Assembly (NCBI GenBank): GCA_037447605.1
Contig: CM074805.1
Span: forward strand, 3,977,548 to 4,041,547
Direction of reading: 5' to 3'
DNA: 64,000 nt
DNA from: Zygnema circumcarinatum
Lineage: Eukaryota; Streptophyta; Zygnematophyceae; Zygnematales; Zygnemataceae
Under the pieces are notes generated by a model. It made no database searches. It had not been told where the DNA came from and saw nothing but the letters and a program-made list of their open reading frames with translations. The translations under genes and the position numbers were made by a program. This document shows positions 54,601 through 64,000 of the stretch, piece by piece. The first letter of the stretch is position 1. Each line of letters starts with the position of its first letter.

Positions 54601-55892
54601 TTCAAAGCTGGCCCGATTTTTTCCCTGGAGAGGACCGGGGGCGGACCGTACGACGGCCTTCCTGGGACCGTACGGTCGTCGTACGGCGGCAGCCGGAGTC
54701 CCCGAATGGCGGCAGCGGCGTACGGTCGCCGGCGGTTGGCTTCGGTTGGTTGGGGTCGACGTTTTCGGGTGGACGTCCACGTGACTTCCGCCGCGGGTCG
54801 GCACTTCGCGACAGAATCGGTTGACCTCGCCGCCGTTGACGGGGCGGTCCTCGTCGGTACTCGGTAGGGATGGATAAAATTTAGAATTTGAATGAAGAAT
54901 TCTTAAAGTCAGGCCGTTTTATAGAACACTTTTAGAACGGCCAGACAGTCGTGTGACTGTAAGGTCGCGCGACCAAATTGTACGGTTATAAACGACCGTA
55001 TGTCCGTACATGCTGTTCAATTTCAACGGTCGTACGAAAATTCTAGACCTCTCAAACTCTTATAAAACTTTAAAAAGTCTCTTGTACGAACTTTCGTCCA
55101 TTCCTCCTCGTCGGAATGCGCCGTACCGTACGAAAATGTACGGCACGCATGGGCGGCGTTTATTATGGCCCCTTCCGGCGTCTGTCGGCCGCGGCCTTGG
55201 CGGCGACTTCAAGGGGACGGACGGAGGGGGGCTAACTGCGAACATAGATCCCCTCAAAAGGACAAAGGGACAGGAGACGAAAATCACAGAACGGCGGTCA
55301 AGGGAAACACAGAACCATTGCCAGTTACAGTTTGGTGAGGGAACTGTAACTGGCTAACGGAGCCTCTGCGCAAAGGCAGGCTTTGAGAGCCAGAACGTCT
55401 CTCAAGGGAAGGGAGGGGTAGGCAGGTCCTTCTGTCCTCGGTAGGGTACTATTTACGTCCAAATGTTTGGACTCCCGATGGGTGCGTTGTTACTACAGGT
55501 CCGATTCACTTTTCTTCTTTGGGAAAATTGATATAGATTATAGAGGCTATGGATTGGCATTTCTTATACATAGAGAAGGGGCAATTGTGAGAATAACGGG
55601 ACCTGCACACTGGTCATTCAAGACCACAGCTTCAATGCTCAGACCTTCAAGTTCGATCACCTTCACACGGTGTTGCAATGACAGGAACCTTATTATCTAA
55701 ACTTCTTGAGACCACGGTAGGCATATTGGGAACAACTTGGCTAACGGTTACCATGTTTCAAAGAGATTGGCGGGCAGGTTGAGAAACACCTCCAAGACAT
55801 AAGAAACTATAGCAGATGATCGAAATCTTGACAAATGCCAAGACACGGTTTCCTTTTGATGTGCACATGGAGACCAAAACTGAGGCTTTTGA
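54601..55892. other. GC-rich, CGTACG-rich gene-free stretch
   Basis: GTACG and CGTAC words are dense at 54640-55150, including a perfect CCGTACGG at 54668. The remainder to 55892 is unique sequence downstream of the exonuclease gene and probably includes its 3' UTR. Overlapping open frames on both strands at 54.3-54.9 kb reflect high GC and show no domain. Confidence 0.45.
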
Positions 55893-58800
55893 CTATGACG
55901 TCTGCCTCCGAGCTAGTGTCGTTACAATTCGCTGCAGGGCTGCCACTTCTGCATCTCGCTCTTCTAAACGCTTTTTAAGCACTTCCACTTCTATTAGTGA
56001 TGCTGCCACATCTATTATGCTTCGCCCTTGCCCATCGCCCCCATTCCCAACCCCTTGATCCTTCCTCCCTGTAGAATGTGGCTGCTTGTCAGCATTCCTC
56101 GTCATCATCTGAGGACTCTTAGGAGTCCGCGACTGCGGACGATCTCCCAACCTCTCCTCCCTATCTTCTTGAGCCAAACCCTCTCCAGAAGCTCCCCACT
56201 GATCCCCTCGTCTTTCCACTTCAGGCACCCCCTCTGCACGCATCCCCTCAACACCAACATCGGCATCCTCCTGCTTAACACTATTCAACGAGGTCCTGCC
56301 CTTCTTTCTCCACCGGTCGTTCTGTGCAGTTTCAGCGCCCGTGGGCGACTTTGAAGGCCCGTCTTCACCCTTGCCACCGACACTTTCCTTTCGACGTTTC
56401 TTCGCTTTGTGGATGCCATTTCTGATAAGATTGTCACTGCCATTCTCGAGAGTCTCTTTTTTCGGTCTCTTAACCCCTGGGCTAGCATCCTCAGTGGATA
56501 GCTTTGCCTCACGCATCAGCTCCTTGACCTGAACACTCTCCACCTTCTCACTGCTCTCACCAGCGTCATTTCCCATTGAGGCTTCCCTCGCTTGTGGTTC
56601 TTTGCTCCTCTCCTTTTGTCGTCTCTCTTTGCGATTTTTCTGGCTTGAGCCATTCACCCCCTCAATGAAATCTTCGCCAGTTGTATCCACAGCAGCTGAC
56701 TTCTTTCCATCAGCAGTTTTCGCTTCCTTCCCAATAGTATAGACTGCTCCTTTTCGCGTATGTACACCGAAAAGTTGCCCATTATGGCATCCCATTTTAC
56801 GGACATTCACCTCCACGACATTCCCCTGCTTTGATGTAACCTTCACTGTTTTCTGGGGCCTTCCAAGCGAGTCCTGTGGGCCCCAAATTTATACAATTTT
56901 GATGCATTAGAAAACCTCTTGGAATTAGTATTTGCGCCATGCCAAAACGAAGTATCCCAAGCTCATTCTAGAAGTACTAAAAGACTCCATACTCTAGCGT
57001 AGGCATTGAAAAACTCCCCTCTGTATGATTCCTGTTCTTGAAGTTCATGATTAGTCCAACCGTACTGCAACCTGGCAACTCACGTATGACTCAGAAGTTC
57101 GCATGTCTTCCTTGTCTATTGACTAAGACAAGATAGGGTTCCCACATGGCCCCACAGTGGCTTCATAAAACCTTCCTTCTCGCTGCTCTGCAGGAACAAT
57201 GCAGACGCCAAAACAATTCAACATACTCATGTTCATAAAACCATGTCTGAGTCTACTGCTTGACCTCACCTTGCCTTGAACTCCCCGTAAAGCTTTGAAA
57301 GCCATGTTGGCATGTTCCGGATTTTTAAAGATCGCAAATGTTGTTCCGCTCTTGGAGGATTTCCATCCAAACATCTGCACCAGGACAAACTTTCATGGAG
57401 AAGTGAGCACATCTTGCATGTATTGCGCGTACACACTAATAGACTTGGCACTGTCTGAACAAATAACTTCTCCTGCCACTTCGCAAAACGATCCTGAGAC
57501 AATTGAAGACCCCCGATTGTGATGTTTATCTAGGCTAAGGGCCGGTAAAGGACCACCCTAAAAATACAATCAAGGTGCAAGTTCATGATCGTCTAAAAAG
57601 CAGGAATTGAGCGCAACCAAAAGGATAACCAAACCCATTGGCTGATCAAGATACTGAGGAGGAAGTAAAAAAGAACATCACCTGCACTTGCACAGGATAC
57701 TGCGTAGGGAATAGAGCTGCCAGGTCATCAGGGGAAATGCCGGGGGAAATTCGATGGATGAAAAGCTTCGCAAGTTCCGTTTTATCCACCTGCACAAAGC
57801 AATAACCCCCAATGTCAAAAAGATTCCATGACCAATCACTTATGGTTTGGAACAGCGAAATCTGCAGATACTGCTAACAGTGTTGCTTGTCAAGTTAGCA
57901 ATTGCCAAGTGGCAGACAAACAAGTGAAGGAAACCTAAGCTAGATGACTCTCTCGGCAATGTGTACCACACTCCGAACGTAAAATGCGTCATCATGTATG
58001 GCTTAGCTTGTCAATCCTGCCTGTGCACATCTTAAAAGCATGCAGGATCTGAAATTTGCCTGACGGTCAGGAGTTGGCAAGGGTGGAGTAGGCCCTTTCT
58101 CCATCTCATGGTACACAAGGTGCAACGGAACGAGAGCATCCTCCGCGCTATCATGAACGGCACTTGCCACACGGAAGCCACGTTTAAGAAGAATCTGCAA
58201 ACCCATCAATTTAGCACAGCAGTGACTGTCAGCTTGAGGTTGACCAGCTCTACTGGCTGCCAACTTCTGCATTTGGTCTATTACTGAACTAAGGAAGACA
58301 ATCAGAAGTGCTGCACCACCTTAAGAGACCACCACTCAATAAAGTCTGATCGAAATTGTTTCAAGAAGACCCAGACAAACGATGGACTTGTATTTTTACA
58401 AACTTCCATACACCTAATCAATACTTGCTCCACTTGCTAAATGCCATGCACAAACGGTCATCTAGACAGAAATTTTCAATAGCATGCTGATAACACATTC
58501 CCTCCAGTCAGAAACTAACGTGATGCATTTGCAAAATTTGGCATAGGAGTGGACAGTTGTGGGTCTCATAGACAAGGCATCGCTGTACAGCCAGATCAGG
58601 ACCTTGATGAGGCTGATGAAGGAAAAGAAAATCTTATAAAGAAAAATGCCGCTGAGTTTGCCTACAGCAAGCCCTTGGTTGCTGTTGCTCATGACTTGAA
58701 AGCCACTCACCTTACAGAGATCGCCAAGTGATGGTATAACATTAGGACATCCATCGTACTCAAACAAAAGAGCTGTGTCAATCACTCGGCCATGATCAAC

Positions 58801-61800
58801 CTTTAGTGCTGCTTCCAGCCCCACATAGAGAGAAAACAAATGAACAAAGAAGGCCTTTTATACGAAGTCTGATAAGGTAATCGAATTTACCAGAAAACAC
58901 AAGCAACAGTATCTTCAAGTTTCTCCATGCTTAACGGGTACAGAAGACTGCCGGCAGTTAAGGGCCAACTACAAGCTCAGCCAGGAAACAAACGTTTGGC
59001 TTTCAATTTTGCGCACCTCTTAAATCATGATGAAGGCCATGGCCCACCAGGATTGTGCCAGGTGTCAAAAGCTTCTTTATTGACTCCTGTAAACAGCACA
59101 ACAGATATCCTACTTCAGAGGAGGTAAAATAAGGTCATCATACGAATGGGTCATTAGTCAGAGATTTTTCTCATCTATTCAGATGACTGAAAGGCACTTC
59201 TGTTCGTCTCTGAACACGGCACAACTGCCTACACTTAGGTACTCTTAAAAGTTTGTTTTGAAATAAAAGATTCTATCGTTCATCCTATCTGTTCGTAATT
59301 TACCTTACCATCTATCCTTTCACCTTGTGAGCTCCCATCAGAAGCTGCTCTAAAACATATCTTGCAAAATAAATTCAATACTTGCGCATCTCACTCAATT
59401 GAAGCTTTGACTCAAAACCTCTCTCCCATCAAATATGATCCTAAGTCAGAACATCTCCATATCCCGGCTGCAAGACCATATCAGATTGTGGAAAGTGTAA
59501 GACCTGAGCATCCGTCTGAGTGAAAGTCACGTCTCGAAGCTCCTCCGGTCCTACTCCCGTGATTGCTGCCTTGTAATCCAAGACCGGCAGACTTGGAGCG
59601 ACAAGTGAATTTAGCACCACCTGCCAACACCTCGTAATGAAGCAACGCAACTCACTAGCTATAAGCTTGCAGTTTTTAGTTTGAAGGAGCAGGAAACCCA
59701 AGAATGGGGCAAAGCCCTAACCAGCCGCCGACCTCTCCAACTGCAGCATTCCGGCATTCAATCGCATGCGAACCCTATATCACATACGCTTAACACCAAG
59801 CATTTAGTAGTCCTACCCAGTTCACAAGGGCACATCGCTGAAGCATCACTTTCCTATGAATGGATGGGCGTCCCTGTTTGGCAAAATGCTCATCTAGCAT
59901 TCGTGTCAAAGGACACAATCGACCAAGGCCATAAGAGAGTCAGTTTCTCACCTCACCATCGCGGTCCACCACTGTCACGCGCACAACCTCCTTGACCTGC
60001 CCTAAGGATACACACATTTCGCAGTCGAGTCCAAGAAGTCTCTCTGGTTGGGTGGCTCGTTTTGACTTTCCCCTTTTAGTGTACACCCAATCCTGAATAA
60101 ACCGAAGCCTCTGTCAGAAATGGCAAAGGTTTCCTAACGCGTAGAAGACATGCATAAATGATTATTGGGTATTCTGTCTACAGTAAGGAGGACATTTTTG
60201 TGTAGTAACGACAGCAGCAAAAAAAAGCATGAATTCTGGTTTTATTCAACATGTACACAGATTGGCTAATTCAACATCCCATAATTGATGTTCATCGTTC
60301 CAGTAAACAAGGTGCTATACCTTGCGATATGATGGGAAGTTGTAAAAACTTTTGAAGTTGACGTGCTGTTTGGTGCGAAGCACCAGCTCCTGTCAATTCA
60401 GCAACAAGCCATACACTTCACTAGGAAGCTCACAGAGCAAGACCTCTGATATGCTTTCATTTTACAAATCTCGGCGCTAATAACAGTAAGGCTATATTTG
60501 AAGTCGGCAGGAATCTAGTCTATCAGGAACTTGAAACAGGGACCAAAAACGAAAGCAAAGGTAGACAAGGTGATCAAGCAGCTTTGCTCTAAGATATTAG
60601 TGTATGAATCTCTTCTGTAAAATATTAGGTAGCCAGGCGATTACAGAAATGTCACACAATCTCACATCTTATACACTATGAGTTCCAATGACAGGAAGGC
60701 AGCGGTAGAGCAACTTGTATACGACGAAGGAAGTAGCAGTGAGCAGAGCTTTAGACGAAACGACAAGGCAAGATAGACACACTTGCGGACACTTTGAAGT
60801 GCCTCCTTGCATTGGGAGACTCAACTTTAGTTCAGGGGGACAGACCCACACGACAAGAACACAGCATGAGTGCACAAAAACCGCAAACTTTTAAACAGAG
60901 CTAACTACGGCTTAACCGACACCCACTACCAACAAGAGTCTGACGAATCATACAAACAAACATCTACTGGAGTTGACACCTGTTCTGGAGTGCGAGCCCA
61001 CGGGTCAGATTCGTCGAGTTGATCCTTCTCCAACTTCCACGCCTGCCACTTTCGCATGCTCTCCACTAACTGCATAACGAGCCAACCAGTAAACAAAAGG
61101 CTGGTTCAAATCTCGTCTACAACATTAGCTGAGTGAAGTGCTAATTCAGGGAGACTCATAGGCCTCCAGGGATTTTGACTTTTGCAGAGGGAATACATGC
61201 TCAGACCAGTGCGCTTTATGGACGTGGAAGTTACTAAGGCTGATAGTCATTAACATAGACGACCTAGACAAAGCAAAGAACGCGTGCCATATCAGAATAA
61301 ACTAATGTGTCGCTGATCCGTTTGATTGCTCAGTTGAATTGTGAATACCATTTTCGTGAATCGTCTTGCTCTTATGTAAGTTCCCGCAATTATACTTTGT
61401 CACCTGTACTCAATAAGACCCGATGACCTTCACAATTCCAGATGGTAATTTACTTCTTAACTACAAAACAGCCGCGAGAAAAGGGAAGGGTGGCAATCAA
61501 ACACAGGCGGCATTGTTGGAACTTGGACGCTTTTCCCAAGTGACCGCATGCGTGTGTTAGAGTTGGGTATGAGATGCAAGAAGCTCAATAGCCTTAGTGG
61601 AATACAGTCTAACGTAGTAAAGGTCCGTACTGCAGACATGACTCGATAAGTTGGCACGACAGAAGTCCAAAAACTGTAATTCTTCGATTAGCTTGTTGCC
61701 CTTCAAAATGTTCCTGTGGAGTAAGTTGCATTCTGAGTTCTCTAGCAGAACAAACCGCGGCATTGGTCGATGCCTGACCAACTTCCGTAAAATCTTGTCG

Positions 61801-62584
61801 CTGCAATAGTCCCATACAGTGAATGGACTGCTCAACTGTGTAGACGATGTTGTTATGTAACTGCAACAAGAATGTTGTTCACTTCGTTGCACTTTGTTTT
61901 TAAACGCACGCTAATTAAATAAAGTTATAAATAAATGGTGCAGAACTTTACCTCTACATCCTTTTCGTTTGTGAGTGAATTAATAAATTCAGCCAAAACG
62001 GTCCATGAATGCTTGGCTGGATCGGTTGCAACAGAAGACTTCCCGATTTGGCTCGCCAGAAATTGCGGCCACTGCCCCTTTACTCCCTCGGCATTGTGCC
62101 TCTGACATTCCTTGACTATAGTGACCAGGATCTGCACAGCAACAATCCATTTCAAGAGTTGCAGCACATTCGCTTTCAATGGTGGTTTGTTGAGCTTATG
62201 GACTTAGAAATAGCTATAAGCCATAAAACAGAATTCTTGCTACGCTACGCTAGGTCCACAGTAAAATCTTGTACAGTATCCAAAACAGCTTACTTTTGCC
62301 GTAATTTGACTTTTCTCTCCGAATACACCAAGCGACTAAGGTTCAGCATGCCGATTGATACGTCAAAAAATACGGAAAAAAATAGAAATTTATAGTTATA
62401 TATGCCTGCACGTCATCCCAATACTTTCAAAAGTGCTAATCCAGCTCTGTGCGGATAAAGAACTGGTGCTGGTTGCAGGAGGTATAGCACAATCATGACG
62501 GCTAGTATCGCCACTCACCTCGTGGTCTCCGCTCCCAAACTCTCCGAAAATACTGCTCCTCTTTTCCTCCTTCACGGCCGCCAT
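55893..62584 (-). CDS. SDN-type small-RNA 3'-5' exonuclease (DEDDh)
   Basis: Twelve exons (62584-62519, 62131-61952, 61069-60980, 60389-60321, 60092-59952, 59620-59504, 59086-59017, 58808-58711, 58194-58060, 57789-57682, 57374-57270, 56873-55893) with closing phases encode 719 residues. SDN enzymes trim and degrade single-stranded small RNAs such as microRNAs. The N-terminal helical region (GQWPQFLASQIGKSS) and NFKSFYNFPSY precede the nuclease domain. Catalytic residues are visible in LGLDCEM (D158, E160), GHGLHHDL (D242) and HDSAEDA (H291, D296). A divergent RRM-like region follows: ELAKLFIHRISPGIS to TTFAIFKNPEHANMAFKAL, then DSLGRPQKTVKV. The last 270 residues are Lys/Glu-rich with nuclear-localisation-like clusters and end in a short coiled coil. 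Intron 58059-57790 needs a GC donor. The first ATG of the family-like reading frame was chosen. Confidence 0.92.
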
Positions 62585-64000
62585 AGCTCCCACGCAGGTC
62601 AACCTTCAGAGTTCAGAGCACCTCAGCACCCGAGCGCCATGGCGGCGGGGGCAGCAGCTTGCTAGTTACTACGCTCGTGCAGCAACGTCTCTATGTCAAC
62701 GGAAGGTGAAACCTAATATGTTCTAATTTTTCACATTTCTTGTTGAACTAGAAACTGCGAAAATCCAGCTCTAATGAACCGAGTTCTTTGTCACAGTCCA
62801 GTTTTACGCATTTGCTACTGCCACGCAACGGGTGTGACATGGAACTTTTTCCTGTGCTTTTAACTACAATATATGCACAGTTGTTGTGTAATTCTCACAC
62901 AGAATGGCATGTACGGCGCATCTGACGCCGCCGGATTTGCAAGGTGCCCTCCTGATCCTGAAACCGCACTCGGCGGATCGGACGGCGGAGGAGCGGCCGA
63001 CGGGAAGCTGCCCCGCGTGGATCCTCGACCGTCCGATTCGCTTGCACAAGCAGAACTCGGGGGGAGGTGTTTTCTCTCGGGAACACCCAGCCGTTGGATT
63101 CTTTAATCGACCGCTACGATTGAAGCACAGTGGGCGGAAAACTCGCCCCGGTCGACACCTCCCCAAGGGCGAGCCGCGTACTGTACCCAGATCCAGCCAC
63201 GCAGGTATCGCCGCACCCACTGGCCCTTGTAGCACAAGATAAGTGGGGTTAAACAAAGACTGCTGAGCTAGCTGCAGGTGCTGTACGGCCACACGCGCGT
63301 CCGTGCTGAAACTAATGAAGGGTTGGGTTGGTTCTGTGGGTCTGCCTGCAGCATAGAGCCAGGATCCGGGGGATTCAGAGGTACGCGCAGCGGAAGACGT
63401 AGGGATCCTGAAGATGTTCCCACCGGCGGCTGGACTCGATGCGCAAAGAGCCCTTCCTTGGGGGCTCTCTTCCCCTGTCCTCTCCTCGGCTAGTCTCTTA
63501 GCTAGGCTTCTAGTTATCATCGGTCATTGGGATAAGCGTAGGGCAGATTAGGACAAGATGGCAGCTTTGCATAGTGACAGCAAAGGGAAAAACAGTGCTC
63601 AACTTAGATAAAGGTTGCATTTTGGAAACTCACCCCAGCCAGCGGTTGGCTGGGGAATGTCATTACAATGAAATCGTCTTCTCACTGAAATCTTTGTCTA
63701 GCTGGGCTGAATGGGACGTCTGAATGCTATCAGCAAGAAGAGCCTTTCTCACTCTCTCTCTCTCTCTATCTATGGCATGGAACTCTCACTCTCTCTCTCT
63801 CTCTTACTTAGCATCTGTTGCTGTAACTGAAGAGGAAGGAAAAAGAAGAAAGAAGAACAAGAAGACAAACCACACAGCAAATACAAATACTAAGCCCAGC
63901 ACTAAAAGACAAAACAGCATCACTGACATCCCATCTACTTAACACTGACAATAGATCTTGAGTCTTAGCAGTGACAGTCTCTGATTGGCCAACTGCCCAC
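62585..64000. other. Upstream region of the exonuclease gene, no gene seen
   Basis: This holds the promoter of the SDN-type gene. A single MSA-like box (TCCAACGGCT on the minus strand) lies at 63088-63100, about 500 bp from the start codon. Open frames in 62.9-63.5 kb are Arg/Pro/Gly-rich, overlap on both strands and show no domain. CT microsatellites occur at about 63750-63768 and 63786-63804. Confidence 0.45.
63750..63804. repeat. Paired CT microsatellites
   Basis: Two short CT tracts (CACTCTCTCTCTCTC type) are separated by about 18 bp of TATCTATGGCATGGAA-like sequence. Confidence 0.85.

Noticed and set aside
54352-54867. Several overlapping open frames of 116-150 residues at 54.4-54.9 kb
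   Set aside because: All three plus frames and a minus frame are open together because of high GC. The sequence belongs to a repeat arm and a CGTACG-rich stretch.
61557-61892. A 111-residue open frame inside the SDN gene, first considered as an exon
   Set aside because: Exon 62131-61952 joins directly to 61069-60980 in phase and reproduces the family order. The frame has no similarity I recognise and is treated as intron.
62864-63520. A 218-residue minus-strand open frame upstream of the exonuclease gene
   Set aside because: Arg/Pro/Gly-rich with competing plus-strand frames. It has no domain and no supporting splice structure, so promoter sequence is more likely.

Overview
The window is nuclear DNA from a green-lineage eukaryote. 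The genes are split by short GT-AG introns, four products belong in the plastid, and several families are plant-specific: methionine S-methyltransferase, PDV2, PSI1-type DUF3475/DUF668, and a DIVARICATA-type MYB. Short introns, many GA/CT microsatellites and moderate GC suggest a bryophyte-, lycophyte- or charophyte-grade streptophyte rather than a flowering plant. The sequence alone does not fix the species. All gene models were assembled by hand from splice sites and family alignment from memory. In each model the exon phases close to one open frame.

Layout. (1) 0.3-2.1 kb, minus: a plant-conserved coiled-coil protein of unknown function, with five copies of a mitotic MSA-like box about 1 kb upstream. 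(2) 4.0-10.0 kb, minus: a complete 15-exon SMC ATPase of 1180 residues that I cannot place in SMC1-6. (3) 12.0-14.3 kb, plus: a two-repeat MYB transcription factor. (4) 16.2-23.5 kb, minus: methionine S-methyltransferase, 18 exons, with a 273-bp GA/CT microsatellite just before its start codon. (5) 24.9-27.7 kb, plus: a PDV2-like plastid division protein, head to head with MMT. (6) 29.5-32.6 kb, minus: PSRP1, the plastid long-form ribosome hibernation factor. (7) 33.8-36.2 kb, plus: CCB2, a cytochrome b6f assembly factor. (8) 36.8-41.7 kb, plus: glutamate-1-semialdehyde aminomutase. (9) 43.5-50.6 kb, minus: a PSI1-type protein. (10) 50.6-55.9 kb: gene-free and repeat-rich, with a 1576-bp sequence present twice around a 10-N gap. 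(11) 55.9-62.6 kb, minus: an SDN-type DEDDh exonuclease with an RRM-like domain and a long charged tail. (12) 62.6-64 kb: promoter-like sequence with no gene.

How the genes relate. Four neighbours between 24.9 and 41.7 kb all serve the plastid: division (PDV2), ribosome dormancy (PSRP1), heme attachment to cytochrome b6 (CCB2) and the committed step toward heme and chlorophyll (GSA). PSRP1 and CCB2 are divergent and share an intergenic region with three G-boxes and a degenerate TTAGGG array. The other genes do not form an obvious pathway. The observations most worth checking are the divergent SMC, the MSA-like box cluster, three GC-AG introns, the likely assembly duplication, and a CCGTACGG palindrome that recurs in gene-free regions.
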